Below, piece by piece: positions 10,713-22,400 of a stretch of 64,000 nt of DNA. A program made the position numbers and the translations under genes. Position 1 is the stretch's first letter, and the number at the start of each line of letters is the position of its first letter. The DNA is from Scalesia atractyloides (taxonomy: Eukaryota; Streptophyta; Magnoliopsida; Asterales; Asteraceae): positions 29,019,857 through 29,083,856 of the forward strand of contig CAMTDV010000013.1 of the NCBI GenBank assembly GCA_947069175.1, written 5' to 3'. The notes below the pieces were generated by a model. That model was given only the letters and a program-made list of their open reading frames with translations, did not search any database and was not told the DNA's origin.

Positions 10713-11430
10713 ATGACTATAGGGATATAGGATAGGTTATTAGACCCCTAGAGCCTATACTATAGTCTGCCTAAAATTTTAATTGATTAGGTGGTTACAT
10801 ACAAACTTGTGATATTTATTTGTTTCATATTTGTTTACATTTACAGTCAAACATACATGCTTATATACATATTCATTATACATATATCGATGTTCATGTA
10901 TTCAATTTATTTTCATACTCTCATTATCCAAAGATTTTGTTGCAATTTTCAAATCTCATCAAAGTAAGTTCTGCGACGGGCATGTAGTAACTGGAAGGGT
11001 ACAAGTACCGGTAGTCGAACGTCCTGTCTAGGTTGGCATTCGTATAAATCCAATATAACGGACCAGTTTGCCTACCTGGGGACCAACGATGAGAGTACGA
11101 AGGACCTATTAGGCCAAAGCATGCCATACCAAACGTCGTTCGAACTAACCCACTTTGAGGTGTCACCGTGTCTACACCTGGACACATTCCGAATATCACA
11201 CGTTGTATACATATTTCTCGATTTTCTCAGGTTTTTGTGTACGCAACCTGGCAAACCCGTGCGAACCATATGAAAAACCGGTATTCATGGGGCCCACATG
11301 ATTACACAGGTAAAGTATGGCGCATGTAGGGCCTAATGGCGAGCAAAGCCCAAGACATCCTATGGATGTAGTATATTTATTTTTCTATAATTATTTTATG
11401 AATGTTCATTCCTAGTGCGACCCATGATCC
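10713..11430 (+). other. E3 leader between PBS and gag
   Basis: Untranslated leader sequence with no recognisable gene on either strand. Confidence 0.5.
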
Positions 11431-12730
11431 CAAATCGTTCAACAAATGGCTGCCGTAATACCCAACATTGTAATCCAAGTACAACAAGCACTCACCGCTA
11501 ATCCTGTCAATCAAGAAAAACCAAAACATTTTCAACTCTTCCCCAAGTACCACTAAATGCACCTACAAGCATTTCAAATCATGCGACCCTCCAAAATACA
11601 AAGGGACTGGAGGTGTCACCGCACTCCTCCATTGGTTTGAAGAAATGGAGAACACTTTTCTAAAATTGCGATTGCCCTGACGATCGCAAAGTGCGTTATG
11701 CTACCGGTCGATTATATGGGATAGCACTTACTTGGTGGAATACAGAGAAGGCCAAACGAGGTGTTGAAGATGCTATGTCCTTAACTTGGAACGAATTGAA
11801 GGAAATCATGACCAGACAATTTTGTCCAAGGAGTGAAATCAAGAAATTAGAAGATGAATTTTATTCGTTGAAGCAAAAGGAAGGAGACCACACCACCTAC
11901 AATAAAAGATTCCTCGAATTACATCAAATGGTTCCCAACATGTTCACTCCCCTCTACCGTTGATCGAGCACTACATTCGTGGTCTTCCGTCAAAGATTCA
12001 AGACCCTGTAATAAGTACCGCGCCTGCAACTTTGGAAGCAGCAATGGAGCTAGCAACAGAGCTCACCCAGAATCGAATCCGAAACAAAGACTTCAAGGAG
12101 GAGAAGAAGAAGGATAAAGAATCGACTGAAACCTCCGACTCCACCCAAACCGAATCCCCTTCTCAACCCAATCCTAAGAGAAAAAGAGTCGGACAACTAT
12201 TTGCTGCTATCCAACGAAACCAACCTATTTCACATGCCATATCCATCCAAGCTATCCCAATCACCCAAGTGGCACCCAACTCAACTTACCCAAATAAGAA
12301 ACCATATCTTGGACCTCACCCTCAATGCAACAACTGTTTTTATCACCATCCCCTTACCTTACCTTGTCGACTATGTACAACTTGTGGACGCTATGAACAT
12401 TTGAGCAAGGTTTGTCGCACCTTTCAAAACAAAACCTCTTCCCCTACTCAAAACATGGCTCAAACTTATCATCAACCCCAATACCCCATGTTCCCATATG
12501 TTCGAGCTTGTTTCAATTGTGGCGACCCTACACACTTTAGAAACACATGCCCTCAATTGTTAACGTCATCAACACTCAAGCCCAATCAAACCCAGTTAAC
12601 CAAGTAAACCAAGAAAACCCAACCGCTAGGCCACCAGCAAGAGGAAGAGTCTTCATATCAACGCCAATCCTGTCGAAGATAATGACGGCCCAAGCGAAGA
12701 TACTCAACTAGTCCTTTTCACCGAAGATCC
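11431..12730 (+). pseudogene. E3 gag, frameshifted
   Basis: A Tekay-type gag spread over three frames. The N-terminal part is near 11430-11660. The capsid core is at 11691-11950 and contains ALTWWNTEKAKRGVEDA and QFCPRSEIKKLEDEF, the usual 'ALTWWN ... YCPR.E...LE.EF' pattern. A frameshift near 11955 is followed by HYIRGLPSKIQ. The nucleocapsid has an HHPLTLPC segment and two CCHC knuckles, CTTCGRYEHLSKVC and CFNCGDPTHFRNTC, both with intact C-x2-C-x4-H-x4-C spacing. No protease, RT or integrase follows. The element is gag-only and would need proteins from a relative to move. Confidence 0.85.
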
Positions 12731-12812
12731 AGATTCAACTCCTATCGTTTAGTTTTATGTTTTTCTTTATCACATCAAACCAATCATAACTTAAGGATAA
12801 AGCCAATGAAAC

Positions 12813-12873
12813 TTTGACAAGAATACGGTGGATACGCCGCTGGTACTTCCTATATATAAGTATTCTTGTCAAA
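12813..12873 (+). repeat. E3 array hairpin copy 1
   Basis: Arms TTTGACAAGAATAC and GTATTCTTGTCAAA pair over 14 bp. An inner GGTG-GATA-CGCC hairpin can form within the loop. Confidence 0.8.
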
Positions 12874-13297
12874 GGATCAGAAGCATTAATCTGGCGGTTA
12901 TGAGAGGTTCTATGTGTAGACTGTTAGAGTAATTATTGTTTATTATTTTCAGTATATGCATTTGCCGAGGCCGCAGCCCCCCCCATTTATGAGGTTGAGC
13001 TTGTTCCCCATTTATTATGTGGTTGAACTGTGGCGTGCCCGCACGATCGGCTCCGTTTGATTGAGCCTTGATCGATCAGTTCATTTTACATTTTCATTAC
13101 ATGCAATACGCTCGGCTCCGTTTGATTGAGCCTTGAGCGCACAGTTCATTTTACATTTTCAGTACATGCAATACGTTCGGCTCCGTTTGATTGAGCCTTG
13201 AGCGCACAGACATTTTCATTATCAGTATCTTGTGTTGTGGTGTTTGTAGTAGAGTCGCATAGAACTAACCATAACTTGCGGATAAAGTCAATGAAAA

Positions 13298-13357
13298 TTT
13301 GACAAGAATATGGTGGATACGCCGCTGGTACTTCCTAATATAAGTATTCTTGTCAAA
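13298..13357 (+). repeat. E3 array hairpin copy 2
   Basis: Arms TTTGACAAGAATA / TATTCTTGTCAAA, 13 bp perfect. Confidence 0.8.
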
Positions 13358-13706
13358 TGATCGGAGGCATTATCAGGCGGTTATGAGAGGTTCCATGCAT
13401 AGGCTGTTTGTGTGATTGTTGTTTAGATTAAGTTGTTCATTTTCAGTACATGCAATACGTTCGGCTCCGTTTGATTGAGCCTTGAGCGCACAGACAATTT
13501 CATTTTCAGTACATGCAATACGTTCGGCTCCGTTTGATTAAGCCTGAGCGCACAGACAATTTCATTTTCAGTACATGCAATACGTTCGGCTCCGTTTGAT
13601 TGAGCCTTGAGCGCACAGACAATTTCATTATCAGTATCTTATGGTTGTTGTGTTGTTGTAGAGTCGCATAGCACTAATCATAACTTGCGGATAAAGTCAA
13701 TGAAAA

Positions 13707-13767
13707 TTTGGCAAGAATATGGTGGATACGCCGCTGGTACTTCCTATATATAAGTATTCTTGTCAAA
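13707..13767 (+). repeat. E3 array hairpin copy 3 (G-U variant)
   Basis: The left arm has TTTGGCAAGAATA while the right arm keeps TATTCTTGTCAAA. The changed position becomes a G-U wobble and stays paired. Confidence 0.8.
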
Positions 13768-14054
13768 TGATCGAGACATTATCAGGCGGTTATGAGGGGT
13801 TCCATGCATAGGATGTTTGTGTGATAGTTGTTTAGATTTAGTTATTCATTTTCAGTACATGCAATACGCTCGGCTCCGTTTGATTGAGCCTTGAGCACAC
13901 AGACAATTTCATTTTCAGTACATACAATACGATCGGCTCCGTTTGATTGAGCCTTGATCGCACAGATATTTTTCATTTCAGTATTTTATGTTTGTTGTAT
14001 TGGTTGTAGAGTTATATAGGACTAATCATAATTCACTGATAAAACCAATGAAAA

Positions 14055-14114
14055 TTTGACAAGAATATGGGGATACGCCGATGGTACTTCCTATATATAA
14101 GTATTCTTGTCAAA
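14055..14114 (+). repeat. E3 array hairpin copy 4
   Basis: Arms TTTGACAAGAATA / TATTCTTGTCAAA are perfect. The inner loop has lost one T relative to other copies. Confidence 0.8.
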
Positions 14115-14211
14115 GGATCAGAGGCATTGTCAGACGGTTATGAGAAGTTCTATGTAGGATTTATTAGTTTCTTGGTAACTAATCATAATTTGTGGATAAA
14201 ACCAATGAAAA

Positions 14212-14272
14212 TTTGGCAAGAATATGGTGGATACGCCGCTGGTACTTCCTATATATAAGTATTCTTGCCAAA
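14212..14272 (+). repeat. E3 array hairpin copy 5 (G-C variant)
   Basis: Both arms are changed: TTTGGCAAGAATA / TATTCTTGCCAAA. The A-U pair of copies 1, 2 and 4 is replaced by G-C. Confidence 0.8.
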
Positions 14273-14330
14273 GGATCAGAGGCATTATCAGGCGGTTATG
14301 AGAAGTTCCATGTAAGATTTGGTATTGCCT

Positions 14331-14845
14331 TGGTTGAAATTTGTGTTACATTTATATCATCTTGCTATTTAAAGAGATTGGATTGTGTTCCGTTTCTACA
14401 TAAACTAACCTCTCCATCATAACAAACGAGAGAGAACTTCCACCATTCAAACATATATGTTATCAGAATGTGGATTCAAATACTTGCAGTTGTTTTATTT
14501 ATGTTCAAATATCAGCTGTTGTGTTTATTTATGTTCCATGTAGGTTGTAGTGTTAGAAGTTTTGCCTTAAGATATAACCATACACTTCCAAACATATTCA
14601 AACTTTTATGCATGATATCATAGTTAGCGAATAATTTCTGCTTATCAATACTCTTACAGTAGGCAACAAAAAGCGATTCCTGTAATAGGGTACTTAACCT
14701 TTACAAGGAACGTTACCGCCTCAAACAAAAACTTAAACCCTTACTTTCTCTAAGCAAGTAACTGACAAACTAAACACCCTCATTCTTTTAGTCAAATATA
14801 TCACTATTTAAATTTCGGGACAAAATTTCTAAAAAGCAGGGATAC
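14331..14845 (+). other. E3 3' untranslated region and polypurine tract
   Basis: Non-coding sequence ending in AATTTCGGGACAAAATTTCT and a purine-rich AAAAAGCAGGGATAC just before an LTR-like TGTTACAAC. It is the same signature that precedes the 3' LTR of E8 (AATTTCGGGACGAAATTC, then GGGGAT). Confidence 0.7.
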
Positions 14846-15300
14846 TGTTACAACATACAAAAAACTATTTCCAAACCGTGCATCCATTACAACTTAACTC
14901 CGATCAGTCAATAACAATTTCGTTGGAATTAAATGCCCCAAAAGTTATTTAAACATAACAAAATCAATATGCAGAATACGAGATAGAATAAACGTGTTAA
15001 AAATACTATATGATACAATCAAATAAATAATATTTGGTTCGACGAGTGTTTTCGACCTCAGAACCGTTCACACAAACGGACATACATTAACAAACGGCCA
15101 AATCCATTCTCTGCCTTCTTCCTTGAAGTATTTAACTTTTCATATCTGACTTTCTGAATTCAAAACCACCCCAAAATTCTTCTGTCGGATATCCAATTCG
15201 CAGTTTAACGACATCTTCCTTAACGTAACATTACTAAAATTCGGTATAAACCATTTGGTTCCCGACCAAATTATTACCCTGCCATTTTATTATGGATCCA
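14846..15300 (+). repeat. E3 3' LTR, eroded and truncated
   Basis: Collinear with 8081-8570 of the 5' LTR (for example the shared stretch TCTGACTTTCTGAATTCAAAACC), but with many short losses. It stops after about 450 bp instead of 2.6 kb and passes into E1-like sequence. No LTR end or target duplication is recognisable. Confidence 0.65.
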
Positions 15301-17640
15301 GTCCGGAAACGGCACCAATTATGATAATTTTGACCTTAAACACCACTGCAACCTACCAAATCATTTGGGTCAATAGCACTCAACCTTCCTATCACAACCT
15401 TCCACCATCCCGGATGCTGGAGTTTGACCGGAAAACACGGGGTTCAACTTTCAAGGACTATTATTGTGATAGACCCCCAAGATATTACCGAAGTCAGTCT
15501 AGACCCTCTTTTTAAATTACTTTGGAGGAATCCTAAAGGGTACCCGAGTCTGAGCTTTTGGGGAGGCCCATCTCGATAAAACAGACACGACTGAGATCTA
15601 AATCACACGTTAGTAGTTTGTTGTGTCGTTTTTTGTGTTAACTCCTTAACATTCAACCTGAGAGAACCTTAATATGGCATCAAGCAACTGGGTAAATTGA
15701 TTTCTTCTTGTTAAAATTCCCACTCTGTTCCGGTGGGGTTTAGTATTTTCATATCGATGCTAACTCGTTTTAATAGAGCCACGGTTGGATGGTACAAATT
15801 AACCATACATCCCAAGAGTATCAATTAACATTTCCAAAACTTTATAAAATTTCTTTTATTTGTGAATCCTAACCGTCGATTCCATTATCATAAATAAACT
15901 TGTTAAGTCAAATTAAATATCACTGGAAAAATTACCACAGTAATGTGCACATCCATGTTGGTGCTGATGTGGATGTTTAACAAGTGTCGCGAGTTTCACC
16001 GCTTCCTTGCAGTCGGACCCGAGTACCATTCTTAATGCCTTTTGAACTTGTTCAGCACCAATGCAAATAATTTAATTTGTCTTAAAGTTCATAATAAAAG
16101 TAGTTTAACGTATACTCAAGTTGTACACCCCACATCCACCTTGGACCTTTTGATAGTTATATCCCATCGGGGTTGTCGGACCTTTGGTTGAGTTGGCACC
16201 ATGGAATTGTTACCACTTTGTTTTTAAATAAATATAGTGAAATTGTTCATTTGATTAGATCACCATACATAAAGTTAGATGTCTCAAACCGGTGATAATT
16301 GGAGTTAGACATATTGCTTCGCCCACTTGATAGATAGCTTGTGCACTTATACTTAGCTCTCGGTTCGAGACACTGTCCCCACTCACTACATACCAAACTA
16401 TCGAACACTTCTTCTCAACGGGCCAGTTCCAAAGTAGCAAATGTCCAGATAATCAAGGTCGGGAAGAGTCAAATATTTTTTTAGATTGATTACGACTTTA
16501 ATTATTATCATTTTAAAAATCAATGTTTCCTATGTTATTCAACAAATTTTTATTAGGTTGAAAATACCTTGGACTCCATCCAAATTACACCACTCAAATT
16601 CCTACTAAATTGGATTATGAGATCTTTCTAACCATAATCGTTTGAATTGGTTAATCTCCTCATGTTAATAATTCCCCGTAATTTCAAAGACATCTAATCC
16701 ATCGCACGCAGTGTTCGATTGAATAATATTATCAAATCACGCATTTAAATTAATACATTTGTGGAGTGTGAACCATGTTAGGTTTTTCAAAAATTAAAAC
16801 CAGATTCATTTTAGAAAAATTGTTGTGCCATACCAATCTATGGTGACCTTACACTAATTGAGGGGGTATATTGATGTAATTAGGCTTAATCATTTTCGTT
16901 AAATAATGGGTGATATTTTTCCCATTTAAACGACCATTTACACCTCGGAGGTGATGCATTGACACCTGCTTGACCTCGATCACCAATATTGTTGTTCAAT
17001 ACCATTTATCATTGATTTCAACATTGTATTGTGGCATCAGAGTTTGGTCGAATTTTATGTAATTCATTTCATTATGGCCATCGGTTTTTCGTGATGACGG
17101 TTGTTAGTAATCGTAACCTAATTGGTTTCCACATAAAATTGTTTGATAGCAAATTTCATACTCAAATGAGTTTATAGAATTCTGCATCTATTATTATTAC
17201 CTTTACGCGTTCACTATATTCCCTCATAGTCATGAGATATTCTTGAATTCAAATGTTTTCCAGTGATTGATAACCGCAACGTTATGGTGCATCTCAAATA
17301 TTTTTCAAATCATCGATAAAAATTGATCACGTGGAGAGCCAAATTAGTAACCATGGGGAAATTCGTTTGAGGTTGTTTTAAGAGTTTATGAGTTAGGTTT
17401 TGAGAGGAGTTGGGTGTACGTTGGCTATTGTGTTTATTTCATTAAATTGATGTGTGTATTGATTGATTGTAACCACTCCATTGAATGGTTTTGGCTTTGG
17501 TTGCTGATAATCCAATCATTGTTGGATATCCTTTTTGTTGGGGTCCATGTGCTAGGGGTGTGGAGGATTGGTTGGGGGATAAGACAAGAGTTGCCTCTAA
17601 CCGGTTGGCTAGGTTTCTCCTGACGACCCGCTCGATCTCC
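15301..17640 (-). pseudogene. eroded second copy of E1 protease-gag
   Basis: Collinear with 5130-8079 but shortened by many small deletions. Examples are 15600-15780 against 5450-5650, 16130-16480 against 6150-6620, and 17400-17470 against 7850-7920. The protease and gag are unrecognisable at protein level. It joins the real E1 5' end (gag N-terminus, PBS, LTR). Both it and the eroded E3 LTR before it decay in the same style and to a similar degree, so either a diverged duplicate or a poor-quality assembly patch is possible. Confidence 0.6.
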
Positions 17641-17759
17641 AGTTCAAACATAACGACGAGGTCCTCCCGGAGTTCCGTGTATGCATGCACTACCTGTAAC
17701 CTGCACAAGTAACACACCCGTGTAACACAAAAGAAGATACAATATAAAGAAACAAGCAC
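17442..17759 (-). pseudogene. E1 gag N-terminus
   Basis: A 105-codon open frame shortly after the PBS on the minus strand. It includes ELEIERVVRRNLANRLEA, a charged helix of the type seen near the start of Athila-like gag. It runs into the eroded region at about 17500. The assignment rests mostly on position and helix-like composition. Confidence 0.5.
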
Positions 17760-17811
17760 TTTAAATAAATAATCACAAAATCAAACAAATCCAAACGCAA
17801 AGCGCACAAAC

Positions 17812-17829
17812 TCCCCGACAACGGCGCCA
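17812..17829 (-). other. primer binding site of E1 (tRNA-Asp type)
   Basis: Minus strand TGGCGCCGTTGTCGGGGA begins a few bases inside the LTR end. It is complementary to the 3' end of tRNA-Asp except one position (T for C). The same site, without the mismatch, is at 57863 in E7. Confidence 0.88.
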
Positions 17830-17834
17830 AAATT

Positions 17835-19193
17835 TGATCGGAGTGTCGCGCCCCTGTCAAAGATAATATTTATAGTCCCAAATTACCCTTAACAATGTGT
17901 TAGTGGTAGTAAGGGGTCGAACCATGAAGAGTTTGTGGTTTGCGCATGGACAATATTGATTTTAAAGATTGAAACAATTTATGAAGCTTACTTTGTTGAT
18001 TATTTGAATTTTTGTTTGTTTGAAAGAGTATCGGAATGATCCGACAATATCGTTTCCAATTAGTTACTACGAAAAATTAAATGATTGCAAGAAACTTGAT
18101 TGAGTGATTATAACAGGATGATAGAACAAGGTTCACACCCGGTTCAACAATTGTAGGACCAAGGGTTGCTACACGTTTCAACTTGGTTTAATCGAATTAG
18201 ATCATTAACGGTTTTAGAATCAAAAGGCTAAGGTGCCAATTGCTATCGACATCATAGACAACAGACCGCAATGCACTTTGTTGCCTTGGACAAGTAATTC
18301 CTATCAAAATACAAGGCATAAATACGCATATTCATTTCACGAAGTCGAATTTCATAACTCACTCAACAATTCGCAAATTCAATACAAACGTAAGACAATT
18401 ACCAAATGTATCAAATGTAATTCAATTAGTCACAAACCAAATTCTAAAAAAATAGCAAACCCTATAAATCCTTACAAAAGTTTACACCGGGTGAAACCCG
18501 AAGAGACTAGCTGCTCATGGTGAACGGAACACGATCGTCAGATGATTGAAACTCGAACATGAACATCTTGAAGCCTTGATGATGGTGATGATGATGATTA
18601 GGGTTGAGAGTGGATGATGATGGTGAAAGGATTGAAGGATTGATGATGATGGATTAGGGTTTAGAATGATGGATGATCAATTTGGATGATGAGGGATGAA
18701 TTGGATGGATTGTGGATGAAGATTGGGGCGGTCTTGGCTCCAAGATAGGTGCTCTAGGTTCAAAATTGCGTAACTCCCTTTGAAAACCCCAAAAAGTGGG
18801 TTATAACTCGTTCAAAACACTCAACAAACGAAATTCAGCGATAGCACTTTCTGGAGGGCGTCGGCGACGCCCTCTAGATTTTCAGTTTTCTGTCGACGCC
18901 TTAATATGTTGCTACGCGAGTTTCTGGCCGACGCGAATAACTAAGGGGCTTCACCGACGGCCCATTTAGGCGTCGGGGACGCTAAGCCGAACTCTTGGTT
19001 TCCGTTTTTTTCATTTCCAATTCCTGGTTGATCCCGTTCGCTCCCTGATGCTTTTTAAAGCTCTCAAATAGCTCCTTAAACTCCGTTAGACCTGCAAAAC
19101 ATAATTCTAATCAAAAGTAGGCCATTTGCAACCAAAAGTGATGTAAAACATAAACTTAAATACGATTCATCACCAGTTTTTGACCACGCATCA
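17835..19193 (-). repeat. 5' LTR of E1 (Athila type)
   Basis: A 1359-bp LTR. On the minus strand it runs from TGATGCGTGGTC to GACACTCCGATCA, then PBS. Its right-hand 290 bp match 1-272. It contains a GC-rich palindrome with 9-bp arms (GAGGGCGTC / GACGCCCTC) at 18854-18874, and runs of GATGATG-type simple sequence near 18575-18720. Confidence 0.88.
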
Positions 19194-19599
19194 ACAGCCC
19201 CGACAAAACCCATTTCTATTTATGGAAATGGGTTCCTCGCATCGCGCGAGGAGCAGAAGGTAACATAGTCACGTGACGCGGCCACCCAATAGTCAACACT
19301 GGGTCAAATGCCATCCTCACGTCATGCTGGGATGCCTTCATTCCCTTGTCGCGTGACACAACGAGGTGTTTTTCCTCGATTCTTGTGCCTTTTCGACCCT
19401 CGGTCCCTCGAACGCGTTCTGGTACTCGGTTTTCTCGATATATGGCTCTTTTTTCGCTATTTTTAGTTGTCTTTAACTCTTGAGACCTGGAAAACACAAA
19501 CCTATCAGTAATATACACAATCTACCTAAAAACGACGCAAATGGACTCAAAAACTGTACAAACTATACTCGGAAAATAGATGTATTTTCCAATACATCA
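19194..19599 (-). repeat. LTR fragment (E4), Athila type, into which E1 inserted
   Basis: On the minus strand it begins TGATGTATTGGAAAATACAT, the same kind of terminus as the E7 LTR at 56156, and it has a GC-rich hairpin at 19235-19251 (CCTCGC / GCGAGG). It abuts the E1 LTR edge exactly, so E1 probably inserted within it. The other part would lie left of the window. Confidence 0.65.
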
Positions 19600-20530
19600 T
19601 GCGCCTCCTCCTCCAACCTTTGTACCTCCACCTTTCCTTAATCCGGACTATTCAAGTCAAGAAGTTTGCTATGGTAACCCATCCAATCCATACATAATCC
19701 ATCTTGATACCTCAAGCTTAAGTAAAGTAAGCGTAGAAGTTGCCAAACAACACATAAAACTTCTAAATAGTGAGCTCCTACTATGGATCAGTATTTTGTG
19801 AGATTGGAAACATTAATTTGACTAAAAGATTATCAACAAATAGATAAAGAGGAGATGGATGATGATGGATATAAAATGGGCTTTTGCAAGTGTAATGAGA
19901 AGAGTAAAGGATTTCATGGAAAGAACGGGAAGAACAAGTCTTGTAAGTAGGAAGGATACATCGTATGGGTTTGACTAAAGAATGGTTACTTATTTTAACT
20001 GCAGAGAGAAAGGTCACTTCAAGAGGGAGTGTACGAATGCACCACAACAGGGAAATCACTATCCTTTCAACAAAAACCTATCTAACAACAATGAAAGATC
20101 AATGGTTCCTATTGAAAATGCCATCCAAGCTGGACCTTCAAACACAAATAGAGCCTTAATTGTTCAATCAGATGAAAGTTGTGATTGGTCGTTACAGTTG
20201 GGAAATGGTGGACATGGAGGAAGTGCATGCTATGCTGAGATCATCAAGAATGTGAGTGATGGTGACACCTCCAGAGATGAAGACAGTTCAGGGTATAGTG
20301 GAAGTTCTAATGAGAAAGGTTCAAGTTCGGGTGAAGAAGGACTAGAAGAATTATCGAATGAGGTTATCGATGCTGATGTGGATGAATTACTGGCCAAGGC
20401 TAAATCTTTAAAGAGTCAAAAGCCGATGTTGTTGGTTCATCTGATACTTCGTCAAGTTTTCTCTAAAGATGGATCTTCTTCTTTTTCTTCTAATCGGTCA
20501 TTCATGAGTCATTTGGATGGCCAATCCAGT
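19600..20530 (+). pseudogene. SIRE-type Copia gag remnant (E5)
   Basis: Gag of a Copia element of the SIRE group. The segment at about 19690-19780 encodes SSLSKVSVEVAKQHIKLLNS. A CCHC knuckle follows near 20000 (CREKGHFKREC). An acidic, Ser/Gly-rich region then runs to 20530. There is a frame break near 19790 and a stop at 20531. No LTR or gag start is preserved, because the 5' end is lost at the E4 boundary. Confidence 0.8.
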
Positions 20531-22400
20531 TAGGTATGTGTCGCTAAAACTAAGTCTTTTAAATGTGTTAATTGCTTATTACTAAAAGGTAAATTTGAAT
20601 TCACTAAGTGTCACAATCAAAGTCTTACTGGTGATCTTGCAAAGTGCACAAAGGCTAACTTGGCGTTAAAGATTTCTAAACTTAAGAAAATGGTTTTGAA
20701 CAAACAAACTGGTATTATAACTACATAAAAATCATTGAAGAAACAAAGAAAGAGTTAGCCCTTGCACGATGTGAGCATGATGCAACCAAACAGAAGTTGG
20801 AAAGTTACTCCAACTCAGGGTATATTTTGGATCACATCATCGATACATAAAAGAAAAAAGGGAGATGTTAAGAGTATCAGTTGTCAATCTTTTTCTCCAT
20901 TGATGAGACATAACTACACCAAGTTGCCTGATGACTAGGACATGCCACGCTTTGAACCTACCGTACCTCTTGTTCCTGTAGAGTTTGTAGTTGGTCTAGG
21001 TTTCAAAAGGTGTGCATCTCCAAGTCAAAATCCATCGATAAAAGTCAAGGATCCAACATCTGTTAACAATCAGAATTCTCCAATTGTTGAGGATTATGAT
21101 AGATCAGATGATGAGTCGAATGAAGATAAGCCAGAGCATTCAAACATTGTGACCAAAGAGGCATACATCCCTCTTGAGAATCACATTCTGTGTGATCCTC
21201 CAGTAAAACCATGTGTGACTAGGTTAAATTTGATTAAACTCTTGTTGAAAATCGTGAAAATGTGAATTTGCTTTACACGCTGACTGGTTCTGATAAATTT
21301 TATTCAAACAATGACTTTTCAATTAGAAATGTTAATCAATCCCTGATTTATAGTGTTTGAAGATTCTACAAGTAAGTTTTTGGGAAAGTCGAGCCCAACA
21401 GTTGTGGTAACACAATGTGCTCCTATCCAAAGGCCGAAATTAGAAAACAATATGGAAAGAAAAAATTACCAGCTTGGCACAAATAGCAAAATCATGCTAC
21501 TTAAGGAAAGAAACAGGGTAAGAGAGCTCAGAACCAAAAGGTTCAAAACCAAAGAGCTCAGTACCAAAAAAAGGTTCACAAGGTGAACTTCGTGTAAAAT
21601 CTAGTTATTGATAAACTTGAATCTTTTAAAAACAAATCCAATATGGATTTTTAAACAAGTTTAGATGTTGAAAATAAGCAGTCAAAACAACTACACACAA
21701 CACACAAATTGTTGTGATCCAGTACCAAGCACTTCGAGATCACCAATTCATCTTCAAGTTATCAGTATCATGATACTCTGAGTTTTGTTTAGCGGAGATC
21801 ATGCTTTGAGTGCAATGAATATGGACACATTGTCAAAAACTATCCATACCTCACCAAAGGAAAAGCAAAAGTGGAAGCCCCTCGTGGAAACACTTATCAT
21901 TCTAGATCTGTCTCACCAAAACAAGACCCTCGTCTTGTAAAAGAAAGACAAATGAGATAGAAAAAGAAACAACAAAAGGAAGTTGTAAAAGCTTTAAAAC
22001 CTGAGGTTGTCCAAAAATAATCGGCTACGACTAAATCAAGTGATTCAAAAGATTTTAACAATAAAAAGGTAAAAGTAAACAAATTTGGAAACCAAAAGCG
22101 GTAATTGATTCAGGGGGAGCACCATTCCTTTCCAGTCTTTGAGAAATTCAAATTACATTTCTTGATGATTTCGGACGACCCAACTCCACAAAGGCTTGGG
22201 TCCCTCTCTCCAACTAATAGTTTAAGTGAGTGTGCCGAGATGTTCTAAGAGGAACTATTGACAGTCTTAGGATTGTTTATAGTGGAGCATTCAGGCACAT
22301 GATAAGCGTCATGAGGCTCCGATACTTCGTTAATTCAAGGTGGATATATTGCCTTTAATGGAGATAAAAGAGGAAAACTTACCGGTGAAGGAATGATGGT
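20531..22400 (+). pseudogene. E5 gag C-terminus to integrase region, decayed
   Basis: Low-grade remains of Copia coding sequence. A second knuckle-like segment near 21795-21845 reads CFECNEYGHIVKNYP, with the last Cys changed to Asn. Acidic and lysine-rich stretches around 20940-21590 fit the long SIRE gag tail. No integrase catalytic triad can be found, so the integrase appears deleted. Confidence 0.55.

Larger units (their letters stand above)
13048..13960 (+). repeat. E3 array sub-repeats with a GGCTC...GAGCC hairpin
   Basis: The word CGGCTCCGTTTGATTGAGCC (5-bp stem GGCTC/GAGCC, 9-nt loop) occurs about eight times: near 13048, 13111, 13178, 13462, 13525, 13588, 13870 and 13932. One copy has a small change. 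Sub-repeats are about 63-67 bp apart and also share CAGTACATGCAATACG. The same word is present once in the E2 LTR, so the array grew from LTR-family sequence. Confidence 0.8.
12780..14330 (+). repeat. E3 tandem array in place of pol
   Basis: Five diverged repeats begin near 12785, 13265, 13675, 14030 and 14180. A full unit is about 350-480 bp. Each carries a long hairpin (separate entries) followed by GCATTATCAGGCGGTTATGA. The first three are followed by sub-repeats containing CGGCTCCGTTTGATTGAGCC. The last two are shortened. No coding potential is convincing, and short ORFs across the array merely read through the repeats. The array occupies the place where pol would lie between gag and the 3' LTR. 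Confidence 0.85.

Noticed and set aside
12780..14330. Hammerhead or other self-cleaving ribozyme (retrozyme) in the E3 array
   Set aside because: No CTGATGA...GAAA core with the right stems, and no recognisable twister or pistol core. The repeats are described as hairpins only.
12780..14330. CRISPR array
   Set aside because: Repeats are long and irregular, spacers are not unique, and this is plant nuclear DNA.
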